Virus record (IMG/VR): IMGVR_UViG_3300045918_000035
Span: 1-21,812 of that record
Length of the DNA: 21,812 bases
DNA from: a virus
Strand: one strand, 5' to 3'
Made by a program: the position numbers and the translations under genes. This document shows positions 10,031-18,627 of the stretch, piece after piece. Every line of letters starts with the position of its first letter. The first letter of the stretch is position 1. A model generated the notes under the pieces. That model had not been told where the DNA came from and did not search any database. It worked only from the letters and a program-made list of their open reading frames with translations.

Positions 10031-10354
10031 TTATCCTCTTGCTGCTTTAATAATTTTGTAGTTATTTAGTGTGATATATGCATAAAATAACGTTAACATA
10101 CCAAACACAGATAAACCAAATTGAGTATCAGCATATCCCATAAACGTTACATACGATATGGCTATTGATACACCCATCTTAAATACAAATAGTCCTGGAA
10201 TAAATCCTATAAGATCCATAAGTTTTTTAACAATAGGATTAGCTTCTGTGCCATATCCAGATGTGATACCTGTCTTAGTTGTCCAGAAGTCAAACAGTTG
10301 AAGTGAGACTATGATGATACATTCTATAAATGCTAATGTGTGCATAATTACCAT
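10031..10354 (-). CDS. Small multi-pass membrane protein, DUF5658-like
   Basis: This protein of up to 107 residues has about four hydrophobic segments: roughly residues 5-22 (LAFIECIIIVSLQLF), 47-58 (LIGFIPGLFVF), 59-73 (KMGVSIAISYVTFMG) and 78-97 (FGLSVFGMLTLFYAYITL). Between the first two is FDFWTTKTGITSGYGTEANP, which resembles the D..TT..G....EANP motif of DUF5658-type small membrane proteins. The ATG at 10354 overlaps the TGGTAA end of the 72-aa gene. A second ATG at 10345 has AGGA at a better distance and may be the true start. It sits in the block that interrupts the baseplate gene and has the low G+C of the flanking genes. No lysis or exclusion function can be read from it; an inner-membrane location is inferred from hydrophobicity. 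Confidence 0.65.
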   Translation of the reverse strand: MVIMHTLAFIECIIIVSLQLFDFWTTKTGITSGYGTEANPIVKKLMDLIGFIPGLFVFKMGVSIAISYVTFMGYADTQFGLSVFGMLTLFYAYITLNNYKIIKAARG

Positions 10355-10566
10355 CCTGTTAATGTTAGGTACTGGTCAGATTTTGATGAGTCGTTTATGT
10401 CAGCAATAAACTGATCTTTCGTTTCAAGTGTGTACGTTCCACGATGAGGAATTGAAGATGTGACCTCTCCGTCTCTGAGAATTTCGTTATGCCATTTAAC
10501 CTCAAGCGTATTTGTTGCTTGTATATGGTTAATCGAGTGCAGTGTTTTTTGTTCGGTGAGTGACAT
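10348..10566 (-). CDS. Small phage protein of tail-region type, function unknown
   Basis: This 72-residue protein opens MSLTEQKTLHSINHIQATNT and has the layout of a common class of small phage proteins encoded beside tail fibres: a beta-strand of the form LEVKWHNEILRDGEVTSSIP, a basic RGTYTLETKDQF segment and a C-terminal LTLTGW. It has a good ribosome site (AAGGA, five-base spacer) and directly follows the relic fibre tip. Its end overlaps the start of the membrane-protein gene. In many tailed phages such proteins lie just after the fibre gene, which fits its position behind the old tip. It may therefore be the original neighbour of that lost fibre. I know of no established activity. Confidence 0.65.
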   Translation of the reverse strand: MSLTEQKTLHSINHIQATNTLEVKWHNEILRDGEVTSSIPHRGTYTLETKDQFIADINDSSKSDQYLTLTGW

Positions 10567-10574
10567 GATCTTCC

Positions 10575-10815
10575 TTATACAGTGTATGTTATTGAGAAGT
10601 AAATATTCGTTGATGCTGCAAGTGCATTATTTGCGGTAACCCCAACCGTAAATGGTAAATTAGATGAAATAACACCCCTGCCGAAACTGCTGTAGACGTT
10701 GAACCAGTAACTGTCCACGTTACCGTCACCTTCTACCGATCTTCGTATATGTCCCACTTGATGAGAACGTACCAACAACAGTCAATCCAGAACCCTGATT
10801 AGGAGTCCATGTGCC
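10575..10815 (-). pseudogene. Relic of a phage fibre C-terminal tip domain, two frameshifts
   Basis: Reading from 10815, one frame gives GTWTPNQGSGLTVVGTFSSS then GTYTKIGR, a classic opening of a phage fibre tip domain, before a stop. A second frame then continues it as KVTVTWTVTGSTSTAVSAG (10732 to about 10677), and a third frame completes it as GVISSNLPFTVGVTANNALA to the TAA at 10575. The joined text reads as one domain, with shifts near 10731 and 10677 that each look like loss of one base (AGAAAGG to AGAAGG, and one G of a G-run). No start codon suits the first part; a 67-codon open frame from a TTG at 10778 is an accident of the shifts. The relic begins directly after the propeller cassette, as if it had been the former C-terminus of that fibre. 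Sequencing error in short runs is the main alternative. Confidence 0.75.
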
Positions 10816-11782
10816 CTCCTTAAGTTAAAACCGACACCGATGCGCTTCCATTGTTCGCAACGTAAATTCTGTCATTGGTCGGACAGTAAGCTATTCCATA
10901 AGGATTAGCCCCAACGGTAATTGTTGCTGTAACCACTCCCGTACTTGGAATGATTACCGATACCGATGCGCTTCCATAGTTAGAAACATAAATTCTGTCA
11001 TTGGTCGGACAGTAAGCTATTCCAGCAGGAGTAGCCCCAACGGTAATTGTTGCTATAACTACTCCCGTACTTGCGTTGATTACCGATACCGTTGTGCCTC
11101 CAGTGTTCGCAACGTAAATTCTGTCATTGGTCGGACAGTAAGCTATTCCATAAGGAGTAGCCCCAACAGTAATTGTTGCTGTAACTACTCCTGTACTTGG
11201 AATGATTACCGATACCGATGTGCCTACAGTGTTCGTAACGTAAATTCTGTCATTGGTCGGACAGTAAGCTATTCCAACAGGACTAGTCCCAACGGTAATT
11301 GTTGCTGTAACTACTCCTGTACTTGGAATGATTACCGATACCGTTGTGCCTCCATAGTTCGCAACGTAAATTCTGTCGTTGGTCGGACAGTAAGCTATTC
11401 CATAAGGACTAGTCCCAACCGTGATTGTTGCTGTAACTACTCCTGTACTTGGAATGATTACCGATACCGTTGTGCCTCCAGTGTTCGCAACGTAAATTCT
11501 GTCATTGGTCGGACAGTAAGCTATTCCATAAGGACTAGTCCCAACCGTGATTGTTGCTGTAACTACTCCTGTACTTGGAATGATTACCGATACCGTTGTG
11601 CTTCCAGTGTTAGAAACGTAAATTCTGTCATTGGTAGGACAGTAGGCTATTCCTTGAGGACTAGTCCCAACGGTGATTGTTGCTGTGTTAGCTACCACTC
11701 CGCAATAATCTAGGAGTCCGAAGTACCCTTTAATTGTTCTAACTGGTGCTGAACCTGCGAAGATTGAATTTGATGATGTAAT
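10816..11782 (-). repeat. Propeller tip cassette, copy 1 (967 bp, seven 126-bp blades)
   Basis: This is a direct repeat of 18904-19870 with exactly the same length. It comprises a linker (11687-11782, a single mismatch to copy 2: GCA versus TCA within FAGSAPVRT), seven tandem 126-bp blade units (about 10823-11686), the stop codon and the following AAGGAG. Upstream of 11782 the two copies diverge abruptly into unrelated stems. Downstream of AAGGAG they also diverge, here into the relic fibre tip. Blade units in phase carry the fixed core IAYCPTNDRIYV. Confidence 0.9.
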
Positions 11783-12148
11783 AGCACCACCTACTGTCAA
11801 CGAACTCGCACTCGTAGCGCCAAGCGTGGCTGCAACACCGCCAGTTATTGCACCGCTGAATACGGTTGCTCCTAGATTAGAAGTAGTTGCTGATATGTTA
11901 CCAGTAACACCGATACCAGTAGACATGATATCAAGTATTTTAGTACCACTAACTGCAAACGCATTGTGATCTGCTGCTATCTGATATAAACCAGTTGTTG
12001 TATCTGCTCCTAATATAATAGAAGGCAGACTAACACTACCGGCAGCAAATCCGATGGAATTAGCTGCTGATATTTTAAGTTTATCGACTCCATTAAACTG
12101 TAATGATCCGAAAGTATCGCTTGCATCTGTTTTTAATGATATAGGCAT
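10820..12148 (-). CDS. Tail fibre with seven-bladed YVTN-type propeller tip (copy in baseplate gene)
   Basis: This is a 442-residue protein. Residues 1-125 are a phage fibre stem: PSIILGADTTTGLYQIAADH and FAVSGTKILDI are a familiar N-terminal motif of virion fibres, followed by ATLGATSASSLTVGG-type beta repeats. A linker at about 123-152 (ITSSNSIFAGSAPVRTIKGY ... GLLDYCGVV) leads to seven 42-residue repeats of the form TITVGTSPYGIAYCPTNDRI, YVANTGGTTVSVIIPSTGVV. They match the YVTN beta-propeller repeat, and seven units would close a propeller. Each blade has a Cys in IAYCPTND. The chain stops four residues after the last SVSV core begins (SVSVLT). The start has only a weak ribosome site and lies 13 bases after the 1443-aa gene. 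Binding a surface receptor is inferred from architecture; no ligand can be named. Confidence 0.85.
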   Translation of the reverse strand: MPISLKTDASDTFGSLQFNGVDKLKISAANSIGFAAGSVSLPSIILGADTTTGLYQIAADHNAFAVSGTKILDIMSTGIGVTGNISATTSNLGATVFSGAITGGVAATLGATSASSLTVGGAITSSNSIFAGSAPVRTIKGYFGLLDYCGVVANTATITVGTSPQGIAYCPTNDRIYVSNTGSTTVSVIIPSTGVVTATITVGTSPYGIAYCPTNDRIYVANTGGTTVSVIIPSTGVVTATITVGTSPYGIAYCPTNDRIYVANYGGTTVSVIIPSTGVVTATITVGTSPVGIAYCPTNDRIYVTNTVGTSVSVIIPSTGVVTATITVGATPYGIAYCPTNDRIYVANTGGTTVSVINASTGVVIATITVGATPAGIAYCPTNDRIYVSNYGSASVSVIIPSTGVVTATITVGANPYGIAYCPTNDRIYVANNGSASVSVLT

Positions 12149-12161
12149 ATGCTATCCAAAA

Positions 12162-15100
12162 TTAAAATGTTAATTTATTAGCTGTAGTAGTTCCATCAGG
12201 AGCTAATGCAACATTAGTTAGGACTGTTACTCCGTTCTTAGTCCACTGGCTAAAATCTTGTGAGTATAAAATTATATTAGAATTCTCATGAAGAACATAA
12301 TTAGTAGATAATGCTCCATCTGCCGATCTTAGAACTCTAACTTCTTCACCAACTTTAAATGCTGCATTATCAGATAATGTTGCGATAAGAGGGAAGATTG
12401 GAATTGGATGTTCATCGTACATTGCGCCATTATTATTAAATGACACTTTTTTAACAGCACCTATCTTACTTCCATAGCAAGAGAATTTAGTACCTGTTGC
12501 TGATAATGTTCCACTGGTATATTTATCAGCTAATGATAGGATAGGAGAAGTTTTATATCCAGCACCTTGATCTAATATTCTTATTGCTGAAACTGCACCA
12601 TATCCACTCGTATCTGATATTTTAACGGTAGGAGTTGATGTTATACCAGAACCAACATTTGATATAGCACACGAGTCGATTGATCCTAATTTTTCTAATA
12701 TTGACATAAAGACTGCATTTGATCCATCACCTAGAATAACGATATCTGCATAGGTATAGCCTGATCCTTTATTTGTTATGTTAAGACTAGATATGAATCT
12801 TTCTGGAACTGCTATCAAATTAGCACCTGATCCAACCGTTGCAGTTAGAGTAGGATTGGTATAACCTGATCCACCATTAACTATAGTGAGAGATATTATT
12901 TTATCTCCATCTAATATTGGAGCAATGATTGCACCTGTACCTGTTGGATCTGATATGAATATTTTAGTCGCATTGTTATATCCGGACCCACCAGCTAATA
13001 CTTGAGCAGATGTAATGCCTGTTTCAACTATAGGAGTAACAGTTGCGTTTAATCCATCACCAACGATGATAGCAGATGTTCCATACTTATAATTTGCTCC
13101 ACCTGATATGATAGTGACATCAACTATCTTACCCAGATAAACGATAGGAATTAAATTAGCACCCGATCCTGTGCCGGACACGCTAATGGTAGATAACATC
13201 GTATAACCAGATCCACCATCAACTATCGTAATCTTTTGAATTTCACCTAATGAATTTAATGTTGGAATAAATGTTGCACCTGATCCTATCGTAGCTGATA
13301 TGACTAATGGACTAGCTTCAGATTGAGCAAGATATCCATATCCCCAACTTGTTCTTGAATATCCTAGTAGTCCACCATTACCTGATATTGTCAATGAAAG
13401 TGTAGGAGTAGTTCCTGTATTAATTGTGATATTAGCTAAGTCTGATTGAATATAACCTGATCCACCATCAGATGAAACTGATTTGATAACACCATTAACG
13501 ATAGTTGGAATTAGATTAGCAGCAACCGCTCCACCTTGAGTAGTAGGAGCGGATATGGTAGTTGATGAAACATAATTTGATCCACCATTGACAACCGAAA
13601 CTGATTTAATAACACCATTAGCAACAGATGGAATATTATATGAAGCACCTGTACCGTTACCTACTATGGTGACATTGTTAATTGTTTGATATCCAAATCC
13701 ACCATCATAAATTACGATCTGATCGACTGCACCAGATACGATTGATGCTATGCCGACAAATCCTGTACCACCACCAATGGTAGCATATGCGTATGTGTAT
13801 CCTGATCCTCCTGATCCCTTATGTAATGTTGTGATTACACCATCAAATAAGTTTGGATATAAGATTGCACCTGAACCGAATCCATTCACTACTGGAACAG
13901 TATGGTCGGTATCGTGATAAGATACTCCTGGATCATCAATATTAGACGACAACAATCTAAAATCTAAATTAGCTAATGCTCCTCTTCCATTTGATACGTT
14001 ATTAATTAATGGAGTATTAAAGCATGGTGGAATAGTTTTATAATTTCCACGATTAGAGTATGAGAATGCTGTAATTGATCCAGATAAATTACTTGCATTT
14101 CTGATTAGAGGAACAGCATTAAATCCTGAACCTAATCTTTCTTTAATCTCAACTGATGCTGTCGTATAACCTGACCCAGTATTATTAATCGTATAACCTG
14201 TTATGGCACCAGATGTCATAATTAATGAGACATTAGCACCTGTACCGTTACCTGTTATAACTGCTATAGGATCGAGATAATTTACGCCTCCGGTATTTAT
14301 CGTATATGAGGTGATTGCATTACTTACGATATTAGGAGTAATAGTTGCACCATATCCATTTGCAATAATCTTTATCTTGCCATTGGCTGGAGTTGGATAT
14401 GAGGTAACATCAATTGATGTTATTGCTCCTTTGTCAATTATTGGAATTGCATTAAATCCAGATAAGATAGCTAATGATGAATCAATCACAGCTAATTTTG
14501 TATAGGGTGGATAATCTGTGCCTGATCCATTATATGGAATATGGTTACCTACATTAGGTATGACAGTTGTACCTGAAACAGTATTACCGTTATCATACGT
14601 GAAGTATGAAGTGCTGGACGTATATTCAGATGGCATTTGATTCCAAGAGTTGGAAACGTTTTCGCATTGAGGATGCCAGATATAAAATCCTATTGAAGTT
14701 GATCCTACATATGATTCGGCATTACCTGTTGTTACTAGGTCGAGATAAAAAGATTTTAATGAACCGATGGCAGTAGCAGGTAAGACGATTCTAGTCCATG
14801 TGTTACTAGTAGGAGTGAACATAAGGCCAGAGGTTGATACATTTGTGTTAATTGATAAACCGATATTCCTTGATTGAGGATAATCTATTGGTTTAACATA
14901 AACGGTCATAACAGCAGTAGAAGTTGTTGCTGGAATATTAACTAAACATTTGATATTATGAAGTCCAGTGGCAGATGTTTCCATAAATCTAAATGCGGTA
15001 TTGGTTCCATCTGGTGCAGCATATCCAGATGTAATTGTTCCATTTGTTGCGGTCCATGAAGCATCTAATAAATTTTCTGGAACAGGAATTATATTTTGAA

Positions 15101-16493
15101 CTTTTCTAGGAGTTGATTCAATACTTAATCCAACCATAGCATTTGTCGAATTAACTGATGTCACTGTAATATTAGCAGGAGGAGAACCAGTTACTGTTGC
15201 TCCAGTTGATATCATGCTTATATGTTTTCTCGGTGGAATCTCATAGATATCTAATATATCACCCACGACATAATCTACTCCACCATTTGACAGAGATAGG
15301 ATATTTAATTCTGATGTAAGGGTGATGTTACCGTTGATGCCATCAATATTAGAAACCTCGGCTGAGAAGTTTATACCATCACCAGTAGGGAATAATTTAT
15401 CACCTACAGAATATCCGTAACCTTTTTTTAGTACATTAACTGTTTCGATTGATCCTGCTGATGTATCTGAAACATATCCATCTACAAGTTCACCTGAGCC
15501 GCCGATGAAAGTTACTTTATCACCTGCCGTATAAAGTGATCCACCAGATGTAATATCTACGTCTACTATAGCTGCTGATACTTGACCAGTAACGAAATCT
15601 GATTTGGTATAAAGGATTGGTTCTAATGCTGGAGCGAACACATATAATTCTGCTCCTTGAATAAAAGATCCAGTATGTGAACTGAGAACTAAGTTAATCT
15701 TAGTAGAATTTGATTCTTGCACTCGTGAAACTAATCCAGATATTACGCCTCTAAAATTTGATCCAATTTGTTTTATTATCAAATTATCGTATGGACGACC
15801 TTCTTCTGTTATTACGCTGAAGGAGATATCATTATTAGTAAAAACGGAGTTAGTTAAATAATTTGTTATTCTATAAAAACTTCGATCAATATTATTTTTT
15901 AGGACTTCAACATTTTCACCATGAATGAATTTGCCTGTTATTGACTTCTCATCTAATTTAAGCCAATTTACTTCTGTTCCGCCATATGGAATCGTTACAC
16001 ATGAAATGATCGTAGCTGATGAATTATTACTTGGTTGAGTTATGGTTGAACCTTCAACATTAGTCCAAGGAACATTTGATTCGATTGCAAGTGAAGCTTC
16101 TCTTGAATACTCATTAGCTGATGGTCTGAATAATTTATCAGAGTTCCACACAATTTCAGAATCTTCTCCATAAATCGCATTCATAATGAATTTGATTGAT
16201 TGAGGATTGCCTTTAGATTTCAAAAATGCCGCAATATGTTTTGTTACTAATGTTCTATCAGCCTTAGAATACGATGGTATTGAATCTAAAAGAGATTTTG
16301 TTAGATGATATCTAAATTCTGGATTAGTTAGGTCGATATCACGATATTTAAGTATATTTTGAATAAATTCTGCTGGTTGGCCATTGGCAGAGAGCCAGTT
16401 GTAATAATGAACTAGGAGAGATTTAAATCTGTCATTATCTCGGACGGATTCTGGTAATTGATTTGCTACGATATCTGAATATACTGGGAGCAT
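12162..16493 (-). CDS. N-terminal part of a split gp7-position baseplate protein, GGSGY-repeat rich
   Basis: This is a 1443-residue protein. Residues 1-140 are helical (LPESVRDNDRFKSLLVHYYN, ILKYRDIDL, FLKSKGNPQSIKFIMNAIYG) and match the opening of the long baseplate protein encoded between gp6 and gp8 in T4-like aquatic phages. Residues about 300-1330 contain many GGSGYT/GGxxY turns, each followed by G.GA and a short beta strand, suggesting a long repetitive beta structure. A complete lectin-like beta-sandwich interrupts this at about 465-640 (LLDASWTATNGT, APDGTNTAFRF, WTRIVLP, FYIWHPQCE). The final 40 residues (NIILYSQDFSQWTKNGV ... APDGTTTANKLTF) are only the first strands of another such domain; the remainder starts the 561-aa gene. 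Its ATG overlaps the gp6 stop (TAATG). The baseplate role is inferred from synteny and family. Confidence 0.8.
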   Translation of the reverse strand: MLPVYSDIVANQLPESVRDNDRFKSLLVHYYNWLSANGQPAEFIQNILKYRDIDLTNPEFRYHLTKSLLDSIPSYSKADRTLVTKHIAAFLKSKGNPQSIKFIMNAIYGEDSEIVWNSDKLFRPSANEYSREASLAIESNVPWTNVEGSTITQPSNNSSATIISCVTIPYGGTEVNWLKLDEKSITGKFIHGENVEVLKNNIDRSFYRITNYLTNSVFTNNDISFSVITEEGRPYDNLIIKQIGSNFRGVISGLVSRVQESNSTKINLVLSSHTGSFIQGAELYVFAPALEPILYTKSDFVTGQVSAAIVDVDITSGGSLYTAGDKVTFIGGSGELVDGYVSDTSAGSIETVNVLKKGYGYSVGDKLFPTGDGINFSAEVSNIDGINGNITLTSELNILSLSNGGVDYVVGDILDIYEIPPRKHISMISTGATVTGSPPANITVTSVNSTNAMVGLSIESTPRKVQNIIPVPENLLDASWTATNGTITSGYAAPDGTNTAFRFMETSATGLHNIKCLVNIPATTSTAVMTVYVKPIDYPQSRNIGLSINTNVSTSGLMFTPTSNTWTRIVLPATAIGSLKSFYLDLVTTGNAESYVGSTSIGFYIWHPQCENVSNSWNQMPSEYTSSTSYFTYDNGNTVSGTTVIPNVGNHIPYNGSGTDYPPYTKLAVIDSSLAILSGFNAIPIIDKGAITSIDVTSYPTPANGKIKIIANGYGATITPNIVSNAITSYTINTGGVNYLDPIAVITGNGTGANVSLIMTSGAITGYTINNTGSGYTTASVEIKERLGSGFNAVPLIRNASNLSGSITAFSYSNRGNYKTIPPCFNTPLINNVSNGRGALANLDFRLLSSNIDDPGVSYHDTDHTVPVVNGFGSGAILYPNLFDGVITTLHKGSGGSGYTYAYATIGGGTGFVGIASIVSGAVDQIVIYDGGFGYQTINNVTIVGNGTGASYNIPSVANGVIKSVSVVNGGSNYVSSTTISAPTTQGGAVAANLIPTIVNGVIKSVSSDGGSGYIQSDLANITINTGTTPTLSLTISGNGGLLGYSRTSWGYGYLAQSEASPLVISATIGSGATFIPTLNSLGEIQKITIVDGGSGYTMLSTISVSGTGSGANLIPIVYLGKIVDVTIISGGANYKYGTSAIIVGDGLNATVTPIVETGITSAQVLAGGSGYNNATKIFISDPTGTGAIIAPILDGDKIISLTIVNGGSGYTNPTLTATVGSGANLIAVPERFISSLNITNKGSGYTYADIVILGDGSNAVFMSILEKLGSIDSCAISNVGSGITSTPTVKISDTSGYGAVSAIRILDQGAGYKTSPILSLADKYTSGTLSATGTKFSCYGSKIGAVKKVSFNNNGAMYDEHPIPIFPLIATLSDNAAFKVGEEVRVLRSADGALSTNYVLHENSNIILYSQDFSQWTKNGVTVLTNVALAPDGTTTANKLTF

Positions 16494-18250
16494 TATTTAG
16501 TTTCCTTAACAACATCAATATTAATGTTCTCCTGTAAAGTAGTTAAGAGAACATTGTTACTTGAGTATATATCTAGCGTAGAAGGAGTAGCAAATATTTT
16601 AAATGATGCAGAATCAAGTGATGACATTGTAACTCCACTAATCACGATATCACCTGTATCATAATTAACTGTTCCTACATTTGATATATAAATGTTTTCT
16701 TGTCCACCAATATTGTAGTAGATATTAACTATTCCACCAGAATCTTTAAGATAAAGTTTATTAGGTGAAACGCTATCATAAAAGAAATTACTAATTAGTG
16801 ATCCTGAAATCAAAGCATTGATAAAAGAAAATACGAAATTATTATTAGCATATGACTTAACAGGAAGATATTTACTAACCTTCAAATAAGTTTCATTACC
16901 AATTATAGAAACATCAGATGAATCAATTTGATTAACCAAAGATGAGTATCGTAGTACGCCCTTAAACTTTTTACCAATCGTATCGAAGTATGCTGTAATA
17001 GCGGCACGAACATTTGCCTCAAGTACATAAACAGACGATGTTAATGCGGAAGGATCGTATTTAACATCAGCATACAATTCAACATTTATGTAAGACGGAT
17101 CAGCAAATTCTACTGTAATATTGCCAACACTTTTAGTAGCCAGATATGATGATATCAAAACCTTATCTGATGGTTTAAGTACATCTCCTATCATAGGAAT
17201 AGCACATAACATGATCTTACCAAATCTAGGAGGAATATTAGATGCACCGTCCCATGATAATATATCTTTAACCGATGAAAAATTCTCTTTAGCTAATGCT
17301 GCATAATCGTATGCTGTTACTGCTCTATTTTGTGAACCAAAAACGTTTGTTGCATTCATCTTAATTGATTCTGGAGTTTCGATATCTAATCCACCATATG
17401 AAACAGAAGCAGCTTTAACTGAAAATGTTGTATTGGCATCGGTATCAGGAACTGTTGATACTATACTAAATGTTAATGCTCCATTTGCTATAGCACCTGA
17501 CGTGACAACATAGGTTAATCTTATTTGAGTTTGATCTGTTGGAGTCTTACCTAATACATTATCACCAAAATATATTTCGTAACCAGAGAATCCTTCTTGC
17601 AACATAAAGACATTTGATATTGAAGATACTGCAAGAAAATCTTTTGGATTATAATATTGAACCCAAGTTGCTGCTCCTTCTCTAACTTCAACCGTTAATG
17701 TGGTTGTGTCGATATCAACATTTGGTATTTTAACTGTTCCCACTGTCCGATCATATATAACAATATTTTGAACTAGGATGCCTTCATATGCTGTAATGAT
17801 TCCTTTATAAAGTGATCCTCCCTTTAATTTATCTGCATTGATTGTTGTGAATGTATAAGTTTGATCTGATATTGAAGTAGTAAATCTTGTACCACGTGGA
17901 ATATTAATCTCAGATGGTGCCGTTCCATTAACAGGAACAGGAACATTACCAACAATCATATTAAGATAGACCTTAGATGATCTTCTACTTCTTGGAGTAT
18001 ATCCTAATTCTTTTGCCCTAGATACGATAGATGATCTTTTAGTAGCAGTATCTAAGAACATTTCATTCCCTAAATAATTTGCAGCTAGTGCATCGTAATG
18101 TGAATTATATGCTAAGATATTCAGCAGTTGAGTTATACCAGCACCTTCAAAATTATAATCTGTAAATTCTGACTGATCTTTTAGAAAGTTTTTAAGTGAA
18201 TCTTTTACATCTTGAAAATCTAATGAACCAATGCGGATCTGATTATTCAT
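16493..18250 (-). CDS. gp6: Baseplate wedge protein gp6, baseplate J-like
   Basis: This 585-residue protein has a clear gp6 opening: RIGSLDFQDVKDSLKNFLKD, then YNFEGAGITQLLNILAYNSH, YDALAANYLGNEMFLDTATK and RSSIVSRAKELGYTPRSRRS. A beta-rich middle includes a short PRGTRFTTS strand and EGFSGYEIYFGDNVLGKTP near 220-240. NRAVTAYDYAALAKENFSSV near 305 and the LRYSSLVNQIDSSDVSI segment near 440 match the baseplate J-like region. In T4, gp6 dimers join neighbouring wedges into the baseplate ring, together with gp25, gp53 and gp7. The start overlaps the gp25 stop as ATGA, and the stop overlaps the next start as TAATG, so translation is probably coupled through all three genes. Length is close to that of T4 gp6. 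Confidence 0.93.
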   Translation of the reverse strand: MNNQIRIGSLDFQDVKDSLKNFLKDQSEFTDYNFEGAGITQLLNILAYNSHYDALAANYLGNEMFLDTATKRSSIVSRAKELGYTPRSRRSSKVYLNMIVGNVPVPVNGTAPSEINIPRGTRFTTSISDQTYTFTTINADKLKGGSLYKGIITAYEGILVQNIVIYDRTVGTVKIPNVDIDTTTLTVEVREGAATWVQYYNPKDFLAVSSISNVFMLQEGFSGYEIYFGDNVLGKTPTDQTQIRLTYVVTSGAIANGALTFSIVSTVPDTDANTTFSVKAASVSYGGLDIETPESIKMNATNVFGSQNRAVTAYDYAALAKENFSSVKDILSWDGASNIPPRFGKIMLCAIPMIGDVLKPSDKVLISSYLATKSVGNITVEFADPSYINVELYADVKYDPSALTSSVYVLEANVRAAITAYFDTIGKKFKGVLRYSSLVNQIDSSDVSIIGNETYLKVSKYLPVKSYANNNFVFSFINALISGSLISNFFYDSVSPNKLYLKDSGGIVNIYYNIGGQENIYISNVGTVNYDTGDIVISGVTMSSLDSASFKIFATPSTLDIYSSNNVLLTTLQENINIDVVKETK

Positions 18251-18627
18251 CTTACTCTTTCCATTGAAAAGTTTAATGTCTGTTTATCTGGATTACCAAT
18301 GACATGAAAAAGTATTCCTATATCAATTCCATTTCCTGTTACATCTTCTCCTACATATAAATCTTCTATGACAACCCTTGGCTCATACTCAAATAAAGCA
18401 TACATAATCTTCTTCTTTATAACAGCTATAGTAGATTGAGTTATTAGCTCAAATAACATGTGTTTAAAGTTGCCACCAAAGTTGGGATCAAATGGAGAAT
18501 CAAATGGAGATGCCATTAAAATATATTTCATCGATGCCTTAACAGCATCAACATCTAACTTCTTTGCTATATCAAAGGTAGCAGGATGTGACTGAAGATT
18601 TAATGATATATCTGAATATGTTACCAT
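18247..18627 (-). CDS. gp25: Baseplate wedge/sheath initiator gp25
   Basis: This 126-residue member of the GPW/gp25 family carries DVDAVKASMKYILMASPFDS, then PNFGGNFKHMLFE. The conserved EPR core is at residues 82-84 (YEPRVVIEDLYV), and the protein ends with NFSMERVR. In T4-like phages and related contractile systems gp25 sits in the inner baseplate and starts sheath assembly, and the EPR motif is part of its core contact. The ATG at 18627 has no Shine-Dalgarno sequence of its own; it overlaps the stop of a 7-codon leader that does have one (ATGGTAA). A start at the later Met at residue 33 would lose conserved sequence, so the assigned start is preferred. It is followed by gp6 with an ATGA overlap. 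Confidence 0.93.
   Translation of the reverse strand: MVTYSDISLNLQSHPATFDIAKKLDVDAVKASMKYILMASPFDSPFDPNFGGNFKHMLFELITQSTIAVIKKKIMYALFEYEPRVVIEDLYVGEDVTGNGIDIGILFHVIGNPDKQTLNFSMERVR

Larger units (their letters stand above)
10028..12161 (-). other. Fibre-gene block interrupting the gp7-position gene
   Basis: This 2.1-kb block separates the two parts of what looks like one ancestral baseplate gene. In transcription order it holds the 442-aa propeller fibre gene, a frameshifted fibre-tip relic, a 72-aa protein and a 107-aa membrane protein. Base composition changes inside it: hand counts of single 60-base lines give 48% G+C in the propeller and 50% in the relic, but 33% in the membrane gene, against 32% for a line of the flanking 1443-aa gene. 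No transposase, endonuclease, integrase or terminal inverted repeats are visible. Insertion by recombination is inferred; the block may have grown in several steps. Confidence 0.6.

Noticed and set aside
10575-10778. A 67-codon gene starting with TTG
   Set aside because: It has no ribosome site, its first 40 residues are out of frame with the fibre-tip text, and the whole is better explained as a frameshifted relic.
10823-11686. A CRISPR-like or satellite array suggested by tandem repeats
   Set aside because: The 126-bp period is exactly 42 codons, has no unique spacers, and remains in frame through seven propeller blades.
10028-12161. A group I intron or intein splitting the baseplate gene
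   Set aside because: The block holds several ordinary genes with their own ribosome sites. I see no intein end motifs or homing endonuclease, and the second half of the gene has its own start and Shine-Dalgarno sequence.
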